Below, in pieces: positions 34,133-43,331 of a stretch of 56,513 nucleotides of DNA. Every line of letters begins with the position of its first letter. Position 1 is the stretch's first letter. The notes below the pieces were generated by a model, which saw nothing but the letters and a program-made list of their open reading frames with translations, was not told the origin of the DNA and searched no databases. The translations under genes were made by a program, and so were the position numbers. Origin of the DNA: Streptomyces sp. ISL-11 (lineage in GTDB: Bacteria > Actinomycetota > Actinomycetes > Streptomycetales > Streptomycetaceae); assembly GCF_018614525.1 (NCBI RefSeq), contig NZ_JAGGOL010000170.1, positions 1 through 56,513 of the forward strand, read 5' to 3'.

Positions 34133-34294
34133 GGCAGTCCTCTCGGATACGAGGTGTTCCAGGCACTGTCCGAACCGATGCGAACGTAGCGACCGAAGCA
34201 CGCCCGTGCGTCGAGGCGAGCTGTTTATCAGCTCTTCGGGTGGTATTGGGTAGATATGCATGGAACGTTCGTCGCAAGGGGGGACTCGAACTCG

Positions 34295-34600
34295 TCACAG
34301 CCGTCCTTCATCACCGGACACGGTGAGCGGTTGCTGCCGCGCGGGCAAACCAATGACGGGGCCCGATGCGCCCTCGCCGGTAGGTGGCCGGAAGACGGCC
34401 AGCAGCTGCTGGGGCGGGTCGGATCGAGTGGTGTGGAGCTGCCGCCGGCTGCGGAAGGGCGGCCTGGGGGCGAGGGCGAGCACGCGGTTGACGATGGCGT
34501 CGTAGTCGCCCTGTTCGGGATATCCGTTGCGGTCGGCGTCCAGCGAGTGGAATCGGGCGGTGGCTTCAAACTTTTGGGAGGTCAGCTGCGGGGCACGTCA
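34295..34600 (-). pseudogene. decayed second EF-hand gene
   Basis: Minus-strand reading gives QLTSQKFEATARFHSLDADR then NGYPEQGDYDAIVNRVLA, matching the first EF-hand of the gene at 32290-32847 (QLTFQQRKAAAQFHALDTN, NGYLERDGYDAIVDRVLA). After that the similarity stops and Pro/Arg-rich sequence runs to a stop at 34295. There is no proper start: an in-frame TGA lies just before the homology, and the region overlaps the 3' end of the methyltransferase gene. Clearly a truncated paralogue, not a functional calcium sensor. Confidence 0.75.
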
Positions 34601-35619
34601 GCGGATCCATAGTGGGGGCCGGCCACGGCCGATACCGCTCGGTGCAGGGTGGTGATCAGGTGGCTGCCCTGGTTGATGAGGACGGTCGGCGCCTGCCAGG
34701 TGACCCGGGGGGCGGCCACCAGGGTCAGGCGGTTGAGATGAACCCATTGCTGGGCGAAGGAGCGTGCGCTGTCCTTCAGGTAGCGGCGGTAGGTCCTGAC
34801 CACGTCGCCGCCGACGAGCGCCTCGGCGGCGGAGTGCCGGGTCTCCAGGCGGGTCAGCCATTCCTCGCAGGTTCGCTGGTAGTGGCTGCCGTCGGAGCGG
34901 AGGTTGAGCGGGTTGAAGAGCCGCTCGCCGGCCTGCAGGACTTCGGAGAGGAAGGGGAGGTGCGACTGCGGGAAGATGGCCGTTGAGATGAAACCCAGTC
35001 GGTTCGCCGCTTCGACACTGACGGGCACACCAGGGCCCCAGCTGATGAACTGAAGGGATAGCCGTCCGCCGGGTCGTAGCCAGGAATGGCAGTGGCGGAA
35101 GAAGTGCCGGTAGGCGCGGACCTTGGCGGCGCGCGACATGCCCGGGTGGGTGAAGTGTTCGAGAGCGCCGATGCAGATGATCGCGTCGTAGGGCTTGTCG
35201 GGCTTGTGGTCACGCCAGCTCTCCAGCCTGACGTCGACTCCGGGTATGGGGCGTGACCGGATCCAGGAGGTCTGCGCGGCACTGGGGTTTAGGCCGGTGG
35301 CCCGCGTGACGTGGTGTTCCCGGATCAGGCGGTTGAGTGTGCCGCCCCACCCGCAGCCGATGTCCAGGACATGTTCGGCTCGTGCGGCACGGGCTTGCTC
35401 GATGTGGTAGTCGATCTTCCTGATCTGTGCTCGCTCGAGTGTGTCCTCCTTGTCGTCCTCATCCCACAGGGCACAGCTGTAGGTGAGGTGCTCGTCGAGC
35501 CAGAGGGCGTAGAAGTCGTTGGAGATGTCGTAGTGGTGACGCAGGGCGGCGGTCGACGCCTCCGGTCGGCTTGAGCGGCCGGACCGGCGACGGTGGGGGG
35601 TGTATTGGGAAGGGGCCAT
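34582..35619 (-). CDS. cyclopropane-fatty-acid-synthase-like SAM methyltransferase
   Basis: 345 residues. CFAS/mycolic-acid-cyclopropane-synthase pattern: LRHHYDISNDFYALWLDEHL, TYSCALW, SAM motif VLDIGCGWGGTLNRL near 89, GLNPSAAQ, and GALEHFTHPG with the carbonate-binding-type Glu near 155. Members add methyl or methylene across double bonds of lipid chains; some act in natural-product pathways. The ATG at 35619 is only 3 bp after the PKS stop, so it is almost certainly co-translated with the PKS and probably modifies its product. There is a short Arg-rich N-terminal extension. The last codons overlap the decayed EF-hand gene. Confidence 0.88.
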   Translation of the reverse strand: MAPSQYTPHRRRSGRSSRPEASTAALRHHYDISNDFYALWLDEHLTYSCALWDEDDKEDTLERAQIRKIDYHIEQARAARAEHVLDIGCGWGGTLNRLIREHHVTRATGLNPSAAQTSWIRSRPIPGVDVRLESWRDHKPDKPYDAIICIGALEHFTHPGMSRAAKVRAYRHFFRHCHSWLRPGGRLSLQFISWGPGVPVSVEAANRLGFISTAIFPQSHLPFLSEVLQAGERLFNPLNLRSDGSHYQRTCEEWLTRLETRHSAAEALVGGDVVRTYRRYLKDSARSFAQQWVHLNRLTLVAAPRVTWQAPTVLINQGSHLITTLHRAVSAVAGPHYGSADVPRS

Positions 35620-35622
35620 GGC

Positions 35623-38600
35623 TCAGGAACCTCCGGGGTCGGGTCGGGATGTGTGTGGCGGGACGGTGCCAGCGAGGCCGAGCCGGGTGTGGATGCTGTG
35701 GGCAACGTCCCGCAACGTGCCGTGAGTGCGCAGGAGTTCCAGAGGCGGGATGTCGACGTTGTAGAGCTGCTGAAGGCTGGTGAGGAATTCGGCGGCCATG
35801 AGGGAGTCCATGCCGTAGGCGTCGAGGTGGCGTCCGGGGTCGAGTGCGTCGGGTTCCATGTGCAGGGCGCCGGCGACCAGGGTGCGGAGCCGGTCGGTGA
35901 TGGCGGCCAGGGCTTCCTCGGTAGTCAAGCGTGAGAGCTGCTGGGAGAGGTCGTGCGGTGCGGTGTCGCCGGCGTGTGCTCGGTCGGGCATGAGAGCGGC
36001 GAAGCGGGGGGAGCGGAGTGCGGGGAGTACGCGGCCGAGCCGGGCCCAGTTGCAGCGGGCGATGCCGCAGACTCCGGTGGGGTCTGCCCACAGGGCCTCG
36101 GCGGCCTCGAAGGCGTCCTGGGGGCGCAGGGGTTCGATGCCCAGGGCGGCCAGGGGGCGGGTGAGGTGGTTGCGGGCCACGTACCCGACCTCGCCGATGA
36201 CGCCCCAGCGCAGTGTGGTGGCGGTGTGACCCAGCTGGCGGCGTTGGCGGGTGAGTGCTTCCAGGTAGAGGTTACCGGCGGCGTACGGAGCTTGGGTGGC
36301 CTGGCCGACGGTGGCGGAGGTGGAGGAGTACAGCAGGAACAGATCGCAGGACCGGTCGCGGGTGAGGCGGTCCAGGAGAGCCGCACCGGCCATCTTGGGT
36401 GCCAGGACGGCTGCCAGGCGTTCGGAGGTGAGCTCGGCGATGGGAGCGTCGTCCAGGTGCATGGCGCAGTGCACCAGGCCGCGCAGGGGATGTCCGGTGG
36501 CGTCGATCTGCTTGATCAAGGCCCGCATGCCCTCGGCATCGGTGGTGTCGGCGGCGTGCACGGTGGTCCGCACGGCGTGGCCGTTGAGGCGGTCGGTGAG
36601 TGCGGCGGCTTGGGGTGCTTCGGGTCCGCGGCGGCTGACCAGGGCGAGGTGGCGCGCTCCGAGGCCGGCCAGCCAGGTGGCGGTGGCCGCACCGAAGCCG
36701 CTGGTCCCTCCGGTGATGAGGTAGGTGCCGTTCGGGTCGAGGCGAGGGGGGCGGGGCAGGGGCTCGACCAGCGGCGGTTCGTCGAGTGGGTCAAAGGTGG
36801 TGACGACCTTGCCGATGTGGCGTGAGTGCTGCAGCAGCTGGAGCGCCTCGCCGATGCGGGAGGCGGGGAAGACGGTGTGGGGCAGTGGCCTCAAGGCGCC
36901 TGCGTCGAGATGTTGCTGGATCGTGGTGCGCAGCTGCTGCTTGCGGCGCCCGTCGTCGATGACTTTGGAGATGTCGACGCCGAAGAAGGCGATGTCGTTG
37001 GCGAACGGCCGCAGTGGCAGGGGGTTGTTCTCGCAGATGTCCCGCTTGCCGAGTTCCAGGAAGCGTCCTCCCGGGGCGAGGACTTCGAGTCCCCGGGTGA
37101 GGGCTTCGCCTGCCAGGGAGTTGAGGACGATGTCGACGCCGCGGCCCTGGGTGATCTCCATGACCTGGTGGGTGAAGTCGAGGGACCGGGAGTCCAGGAC
37201 GTGGGGGAAGCCGAGGGCTCTCAGGAAGCCGCGTTTGAGGGGCGTGCCGGCGGTGGTGATGACCACGGCGCCCTGGTCCGTGGCGAACTGCACGGCGGCC
37301 AGGCCGACGCCGCCGGCCGCACCGTGCACCAGGACGCTCTCCCCCGGCTGGAGGCGGGCCAGGTGCACAAGACTGTGGAGGACCGTGCTGCCGGCCATCG
37401 GAAGGGTGGCGGCCTCGGCGTCGGTGAGAGTGCTCGGTGTGCGCAGTAGGTAGGACTCCTTGGCCACGGTGTGGGTGGCGAGGGTGGCGTGTCCGAAGCC
37501 GAAGACCCTGTCGCCGGGCTGCCATGCGGTCACCTCCGGGCCGCAGGCGGTGACGATCCCGGAGCATTCCAGGCCCAGCCCCTTTTCGGAGGCCGTACCT
37601 TCGAAGACGTCGCTGGGCAGAAGCCCTGCCGCCTGTACGGTGTCGCGGTAGTTCAGTCCCGCGGCGCGGACAGCGACGACGACCTCGTCGGGTCCGGGCA
37701 TCAGGGGGGTCATCTCTTCCCAGGCCACTTGGTATGACAGGCCGGGGTTGCGCACTCGCAGTCGGTAGGCCGTACCCGCCGTGGCGGGTCGGGCCGGCTG
37801 CCAGGGGCGCTCGCGGGGGACGAACCTGCTCTGACCGGTGAGGACGATCTCTTCCTCGTCGCTGGGATCCAGCAGTTCGCGCGCCAGAAGGCAGGCGGTG
37901 GCGTTGGTGTCCGTCCCGCGCTGTAGGGAGAGCCGGTGCCAGCCGAGTTCGGGGGTCTCGTTGGCGAGGGTGCGGGACAGGCCCCAGGCGGCCGCGTCGT
38001 GGGGTTGGGTGATGGCTCCGGGGGCGGGCACGGCTCCGCAGGGGGAGGTCACCAGCCAGAAGTCGGTGCGTACCGTGGCGGGCAACGCTGCGCAGGCGGC
38101 TGCCGCCGCGCGCATGATGAGGGCCCGCTCAACCGTCCGGTCCACTTGGGCGTTGGGGGACGGTTCGGGGGCTTCGCCGAGGAGCAGTGCGATGGTGAGG
38201 CGCTGCGGGGGCTCGCCGGATACCTGGGTCATGGCGGAGGACAGCAGGGCCGCCCAGTCCTTCGTCGTGGCTCCTGCCGAGCCGGTCAGCGCAGGCCGGC
38301 TGTCGCCGCGCAGGAGTTCCGCGGTGGTGCGGGCCAGAGGCTCGGCCTCCGGTGTCTCGCCGGCGAGGAGGAAGACGGTGCGGGCTCCGGGTGAGGGCAG
38401 CACCGGCTGTGGCGGCTCCTGGCCGTCGGGGGCCGTGGCGAGGAAGACGGAGTACTGATCGTGCAGAGGAGCACGATCGTCGCCGGTGTGGACCACTTCG
38501 GTGTAGCCGCAAGCGGGCAGCAGATCGGTCCAGTCGCGCCGGGAGCGCATGGGCCGGACCGGGCTCCAGGGGCCGGATGTCTCCTTGCCGAGGTCCTCGT

Positions 38601-41600
38601 CGACATCCAGCAGGGAGATCACGAGCTCGGCGTCGTGGGTTTCCAGCCCGAGCAGGCGGCCGCCCGGTGCCAGGAGCCGGGCCAGGTGGCGCAGCGTCGT
38701 GCCCGGATCGCGGGCCGAGCGCAGCGCATAGCCGGCCACGATGAGGTCGAAGGAGTGCTCGGTGCCGTCCTGCTGCTCGGGGCCGAGGTCGAGATCGTAG
38801 GTGCGGTAGTCGACGAAGTCATGGGCGGCAAAGCGCTTGCGGACCACGGACAGGGCCGCCGGGGACGTGTCGGTGAGCCGGTAGTACGTCCGGTCGGCGG
38901 GCAGCAGCGGCAGCAGGGCCGCCGTGGTGCCGCCGAAGCCGGCGCCTACTTCCAAGACGCGCAGCGCCCGATCGGCCGGCCAGTGAGCGACGATCCGGCT
39001 GAGGAGGGCCTGGGCGACCCGGTGGTGGAAGCGGACCGCCGGGGAGGTCTCGTAGAGCTGCTGCCGCAGATGCGCGTCACCTCCGGCGATCCGGGCGGCT
39101 GCCGGTCCGGCGTCTTCCGGTCCTGCCTCGGGCCGCGCGAAGAGGTGGGTGGTCACGGCGATGTCGGCAACCGCCGCGGGCTGCTGTGCCAGGGCCTGCC
39201 TGAGCAGATCCGCACCGCGGCCGTCGGACCGGTCGGTCAGCCGCCATGTTCCGTCCTGCACAGCGGACAGCAGTCCGTAACGCCGCATGAGCGGCGTCAT
39301 CTGCACGGCCAGTCTCTGGTAGCGCTCGGGGACGCCCGCCGGTTTGAGGTCGCCGAGGGAGAAGGGGGCGGTGGGATCGGGCAACACCCGGGCGAGGGAA
39401 GCGGCCATGGTGCGGGCGGCGTACTCCTTGAGCAGGGTCGCCAGGGCCGCGTGGCGCTGTGCCGGCCAGGCGGCGCGCAGGGCACCGATGGTTTCCTGTG
39501 CCTCGTCCAGGATCTGTGTGGACGAAGGGAGAGAGGACGGCTGCGAGGTCATGTCCGGGCGGGGTGCGGCACGCAGCACGGTGTGGTGGGCGGTCGGCGG
39601 GGTGCGGCCGGTGGTGGTCAGACGGCGCAGGCGGCAGGAGGTCAGCTGCGCCACGACGGCGCCTTCGGCGTCCGTGAGGTCGATGTCCCAGCACACCTCG
39701 CTGTCCGTGCGCGTGCGTTCCACGACGTGGATGGCGCCGGTGGGCGGCGGGGTCTGCCACAGGCGGACGGCGCCGATGCTCGCGGGCAGGTGGGCGTACC
39801 CCTGCGACAGGCGACGGGCCAGGAGTTGCACACCCGCTTGCAGAGCGGCGTCGAGCAGGGCCGGGTGTGCCACGTAGGGGGCGCCGGGGGCATCACACCG
39901 ATAGGTGGCCACCACCTCGCTGTCACTGTGGTGAAGGTCTGTCAGCAGCTGGAAAGCCGGGCCGTATTCGAGTCCGACCTCGGCGCAGTCCTGGTAGTAC
40001 TGCTCGGCTGCGACGTGGTGGGCGCAGCGCCGGCGCAGCGCGTCGAGATCGAGACGACCGGGTCGTGGCCACAGCAGTGCGCGTACGCGGGCGCGCGCGT
40101 GCGGGCGGGGTTCGGTGGTCCCCCCGTCCATGCTGGTGATGGTCACCGTGCCGTCTGCCGGGTTCAGCGCGGTCTGGATGTGCACGCTGGAGGGGTCGGC
40201 CGCAGGAATCACGAGGGCGTGCAGGATGTCGAGGTGTTCGGCTTCCACCGGTTCACCCAGCACTGAGCGGCCCGCGGCGAGGGCCATCTCCGCGTAGGCG
40301 GTGGCGGGCAGGACGACGGAGCCGCCGATGCGGTGGTCGAGCACCCAGGGGGCGAGGACGGGTTCGACGGCGGCATCCCACGAGGGGTGCGGGGTGGGCA
40401 TCCGTTCGCCGAGCAGCGGGTGGTCGATCCGGCCGGTGCAGTTGTTGGGCACCCAGCTTTCCGGGGAGCCGACCCAGTGCCGTTCGCGTTGCCAGGGGTA
40501 CGCGGGCAGGTCCACCACCCGCCCGGGGCGGGGGAACCAGCGCGTCCCGTCGCCCATGGCACCTGCCGCGATCAACGCGGCATGCGCCCTTCGCAGGTCA
40601 TCCCGCCCCTCACCGTCCCGGTGCAGGGCCGCCACATGGACGACTCCGGCATCCGGCCGCTCGGCGGCGACGCGGCGGACATAGGGGCGCAGGACGGGAT
40701 GAGGGCCGATCTCCAGACAGATGTCCGCCCCGTCCTTGACCATGCGCTCGGCGGCTTCGGCGAATCGGACCGGCTCGCGTACGTTGCGCCACCAGTAGGC
40801 GGCTGTCAGGTCCCGGCCGGCGGCCCGGAAGCCGGTGACGGTGGAGTACAGGGGGATGGTGAAGTCGCTTGGTCTCAGGCCGGACAGGGCGGCGGTCAGG
40901 GCCCGGCGTTCGCTGTCCATGGCGCGACTGTGGAAGGCGTAGTTCAGCGACAGATCGCGGAAGAACACTCCGCGTTCCGCGAGCCTCCGGCCCAGGTCCT
41001 TCAGGGCCTCCGCATTGCCGGAAAGGGTGACATCTTGAGGGCTGTTGACGCCGGCGATCTCCAGATCGTCGGCGTAGCGGGCGATCTCCTCCAGGGCACG
41101 GTCCGGAGCCAGTCCCACCGCGGCCATCCTGCCACGGCCCGCCGTTCTGGCCTGGGCCCGGCTGCGTTCGACGATCACCTCGGCGGCTTGGGCCACGGTG
41201 AGGGCCCCGCCGACGTGCGCGGCCGCCACCTCGCCCACACTGTGACCGAGGAGGGCGACAGGCTCGATGCCGGCGGCGCGCAGCTCGGCCACCAGGCCCA
41301 GTTGAACGGCGAACAGCAGGGGCTGGGCGAATGCGGTGTCCTCAAGCCTCCACCGGTCCGCGGGAGTGCTCAGCGCCTCGCCGACCGACCAGCCCAGGCG
41401 GGGGGCCAGTTCTTCGTCCACCGCGGTGACCGCTTGGCGAAACGCCGCGCTGGAGAGCAGCCCGGCCGCCATGCCCGGCCACGGTGAGCCGTTGCCGGAG
41501 AAGAGGAAGGCGACGCGACCGCTGGGCACCGCCTCGCAGACAGCTCCGGCGGCATCGTCCGGCGACCGCCCGTACGCCTCAGTCCGTTCGGGCGCGTCCG

Positions 41601-43176
41601 TTGGTGTACCGAGGGTGACTCCGGCGAGCGCGGTGAACTCCGCGGCGGCGCTCTGTGCGGTGCGGGCGAGGACCACGGCGCGGTGCCCGTGCCGTCCCCT
41701 GCGCACGTACGAGGTGTAGGCGATGTCGTAGAACTCCGCGGCGTCCGCGATCTTCAGCCGCTCGGCCATGCGCTGGACCGCCGCCGACAACGCCTGCGGG
41801 GTGCGGGCGGTAACCAGCACCGGAAGTTCTTCGGGCGGTACCGGCGGGGCGACGGCCGCTGCCTCGGGTGGAGGTGCGCTGGTGAGGACGGCGTGGGCGT
41901 TGGTCCCGCCGAAGCCGAAGGAGTTGACGCCCACTGCCGGCCGCTCGGTCTCGGGCACGGGACGCGCCGTGGTGGCCAGGGTGAGCCCCCAGCGGGCGAG
42001 GTCGGTATCCGCAGGCGCGGGTCGGCCGTGCAAGGTGGCGGGGATGCTGCGGTTTTTGAGGACCAGCAGGGCCTTGCACAGGCCCGCCATGCCGGAAGCG
42101 GGCTCCAGGTGGCCGAGGTTGCTCTTGACCGATCCGATGGGCAGTTCACCGGTGATGCGACGCATGCCGAGTGCCTGTCCGATGGCCCGCGCCTCCACGG
42201 GGTCGCCGGCCGGGGTGCCGGTGCCGTGCGCCTCCAGGTACACCAGCTCGTCAGGGCTCACGCCCGCCTCGGCGTAGAGGCGGCGCAGCAGGTTCTCCTG
42301 AGCCTGAGCGCTGGGCAGGGTCATGCCGAGGGTCCGTCCGTCGCTGTTGGCGGCGGTGCCGAGAATGACCGCGTGAATGCGATCGCCGTGGGCGAGGGCG
42401 TCCTGAAGTGGTTTGAGTACCAACACGGCGCCGCCTTCGGCGCGCACGAACCCGTCGGCCGCCGCGGAGAACGGTGAGCACCTGCCGGAGGGCGACAGCA
42501 TGGCCGCCTGGGAGAATCCGATGTAGTGCACCGGGCTCAGGAGAAGGTTGACGCCTCCGCAGATCGCGACCGGGCTGTTGCCTTCCCACAGGTTCCGGCA
42601 TGCCCCGTCCAGCGCGACCAGCGAGGAGGAGCAGGCGGTATCGACCGCCATGCTGGGGCCGTGCAGATCGAAGCTGTAGGAGATGCGGTTGGCGGCGATC
42701 GACAAGGCGGCGCCTGACATGGTGTAAGGGCCGATCCTGCGATAGGGGCGGGTCTGCATGCTGGCGTAGGAGGCGTCGGAGATGCCGATGTACACCGCCG
42801 TGTCGGAGCCGGCGAGGGAATCAGGAGCGATCGCCGCGTCGTCCAGGGCTTCCGCGGTCAGTTCCAGCAGCAGCCGGTGCTGCGGGTCGATATAGGCGGC
42901 TTCCTTGGGCGAGATGCCGAAGTATGCGGCGTCGAAGGCGGCGATGTCGTGGCTGAGGAAACCGCCCGCCGCGGTGTAGCTCTTGTCCCCGCGCGGTCTG
43001 GAGGCGTCCACGAACAGTTCGGCCGGGAAGCGCTCCCGGGGCACCGTGGTGATCAGGTCACGCTCCTGTTCGAGCGCTTGCCGCAGACCGTCAAGCGTCT
43101 CGATCCCCCCGGGAAGCCGGCAGGCAGCACCCACGATCGCCACCGGCCGGTTCTCCTGTGATCGCCCGTCCGTCAC
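35623..43176 (-). CDS. single-module highly reducing type I PKS with C-methyltransferase
   Basis: 2517 residues. KS ~10-430: TACSSS with C182, EAHGTGT and NLGHLEP His residues. AT ~545-860: GHSVGE, and YAFHS, a pattern between malonyl (HAFH) and methylmalonyl (YASH) types. DH ~890-1165: VLDHRIGGSVVLPA and HPALLDAALQ. C-MT ~1380-1560: LRVLEVGAGFGGTT. A KR structural region follows, then ER ~1830-2130 (LVHGAAGGVGLAAVQFA), KR ~2150-2330 (YLITGGTSGFGAATA, catalytic YAAGN, LDD motif suggesting B-type) and ACP ~2420-2500 (YGMDSLM). All domains keep their key residues; there is no thioesterase. The domain order is that of fungal highly reducing iterative PKSs. With only one module, iterative use is likely. 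Expected product: a methyl-branched, largely saturated chain, released in trans. Confidence 0.92.
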   Translation of the reverse strand: MTDGRSQENRPVAIVGAACRLPGGIETLDGLRQALEQERDLITTVPRERFPAELFVDASRPRGDKSYTAAGGFLSHDIAAFDAAYFGISPKEAAYIDPQHRLLLELTAEALDDAAIAPDSLAGSDTAVYIGISDASYASMQTRPYRRIGPYTMSGAALSIAANRISYSFDLHGPSMAVDTACSSSLVALDGACRNLWEGNSPVAICGGVNLLLSPVHYIGFSQAAMLSPSGRCSPFSAAADGFVRAEGGAVLVLKPLQDALAHGDRIHAVILGTAANSDGRTLGMTLPSAQAQENLLRRLYAEAGVSPDELVYLEAHGTGTPAGDPVEARAIGQALGMRRITGELPIGSVKSNLGHLEPASGMAGLCKALLVLKNRSIPATLHGRPAPADTDLARWGLTLATTARPVPETERPAVGVNSFGFGGTNAHAVLTSAPPPEAAAVAPPVPPEELPVLVTARTPQALSAAVQRMAERLKIADAAEFYDIAYTSYVRRGRHGHRAVVLARTAQSAAAEFTALAGVTLGTPTDAPERTEAYGRSPDDAAGAVCEAVPSGRVAFLFSGNGSPWPGMAAGLLSSAAFRQAVTAVDEELAPRLGWSVGEALSTPADRWRLEDTAFAQPLLFAVQLGLVAELRAAGIEPVALLGHSVGEVAAAHVGGALTVAQAAEVIVERSRAQARTAGRGRMAAVGLAPDRALEEIARYADDLEIAGVNSPQDVTLSGNAEALKDLGRRLAERGVFFRDLSLNYAFHSRAMDSERRALTAALSGLRPSDFTIPLYSTVTGFRAAGRDLTAAYWWRNVREPVRFAEAAERMVKDGADICLEIGPHPVLRPYVRRVAAERPDAGVVHVAALHRDGEGRDDLRRAHAALIAAGAMGDGTRWFPRPGRVVDLPAYPWQRERHWVGSPESWVPNNCTGRIDHPLLGERMPTPHPSWDAAVEPVLAPWVLDHRIGGSVVLPATAYAEMALAAGRSVLGEPVEAEHLDILHALVIPAADPSSVHIQTALNPADGTVTITSMDGGTTEPRPHARARVRALLWPRPGRLDLDALRRRCAHHVAAEQYYQDCAEVGLEYGPAFQLLTDLHHSDSEVVATYRCDAPGAPYVAHPALLDAALQAGVQLLARRLSQGYAHLPASIGAVRLWQTPPPTGAIHVVERTRTDSEVCWDIDLTDAEGAVVAQLTSCRLRRLTTTGRTPPTAHHTVLRAAPRPDMTSQPSSLPSSTQILDEAQETIGALRAAWPAQRHAALATLLKEYAARTMAASLARVLPDPTAPFSLGDLKPAGVPERYQRLAVQMTPLMRRYGLLSAVQDGTWRLTDRSDGRGADLLRQALAQQPAAVADIAVTTHLFARPEAGPEDAGPAAARIAGGDAHLRQQLYETSPAVRFHHRVAQALLSRIVAHWPADRALRVLEVGAGFGGTTAALLPLLPADRTYYRLTDTSPAALSVVRKRFAAHDFVDYRTYDLDLGPEQQDGTEHSFDLIVAGYALRSARDPGTTLRHLARLLAPGGRLLGLETHDAELVISLLDVDEDLGKETSGPWSPVRPMRSRRDWTDLLPACGYTEVVHTGDDRAPLHDQYSVFLATAPDGQEPPQPVLPSPGARTVFLLAGETPEAEPLARTTAELLRGDSRPALTGSAGATTKDWAALLSSAMTQVSGEPPQRLTIALLLGEAPEPSPNAQVDRTVERALIMRAAAAACAALPATVRTDFWLVTSPCGAVPAPGAITQPHDAAAWGLSRTLANETPELGWHRLSLQRGTDTNATACLLARELLDPSDEEEIVLTGQSRFVPRERPWQPARPATAGTAYRLRVRNPGLSYQVAWEEMTPLMPGPDEVVVAVRAAGLNYRDTVQAAGLLPSDVFEGTASEKGLGLECSGIVTACGPEVTAWQPGDRVFGFGHATLATHTVAKESYLLRTPSTLTDAEAATLPMAGSTVLHSLVHLARLQPGESVLVHGAAGGVGLAAVQFATDQGAVVITTAGTPLKRGFLRALGFPHVLDSRSLDFTHQVMEITQGRGVDIVLNSLAGEALTRGLEVLAPGGRFLELGKRDICENNPLPLRPFANDIAFFGVDISKVIDDGRRKQQLRTTIQQHLDAGALRPLPHTVFPASRIGEALQLLQHSRHIGKVVTTFDPLDEPPLVEPLPRPPRLDPNGTYLITGGTSGFGAATATWLAGLGARHLALVSRRGPEAPQAAALTDRLNGHAVRTTVHAADTTDAEGMRALIKQIDATGHPLRGLVHCAMHLDDAPIAELTSERLAAVLAPKMAGAALLDRLTRDRSCDLFLLYSSTSATVGQATQAPYAAGNLYLEALTRQRRQLGHTATTLRWGVIGEVGYVARNHLTRPLAALGIEPLRPQDAFEAAEALWADPTGVCGIARCNWARLGRVLPALRSPRFAALMPDRAHAGDTAPHDLSQQLSRLTTEEALAAITDRLRTLVAGALHMEPDALDPGRHLDAYGMDSLMAAEFLTSLQQLYNVDIPPLELLRTHGTLRDVAHSIHTRLGLAGTVPPHTSRPDPGGS

Positions 43177-43239
43177 CGCAGCGCCCCCTCACCCCATTCG
43201 ACAAAGGCGGCATACCCATGCGTGCTGCTAAAAATCCAT

Positions 43240-43258
43240 CCGATTGAGTGGTAATCGG
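43240..43258. promoter_or_regulatory. inverted repeat in the PKS/reductase divergent promoter
   Basis: CCGATT-GAGTGGT-AATCGG, a perfect 6-bp inverted repeat with 7-bp spacer, lies between the PKS start (43176) and the reductase start (43332), next to a short AT-rich stretch (CTAAAAATCC). No regulator gene lies in the island, so a host protein may bind here. Confidence 0.5.
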
Positions 43259-43331
43259 CCGGGTGCGACTGCGCCGCCGCGGGGAAGCTAGCCGGACATC
43301 GAGCCCGCCCGACGACGTCGAAGGAGACACG

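Noticed and set aside
35623..43176. The PKS as part of a longer modular assembly line
   Set aside because: Only one module is present, with a standard N-terminus and C-terminal ACP, and no neighbouring PKS gene on the island.
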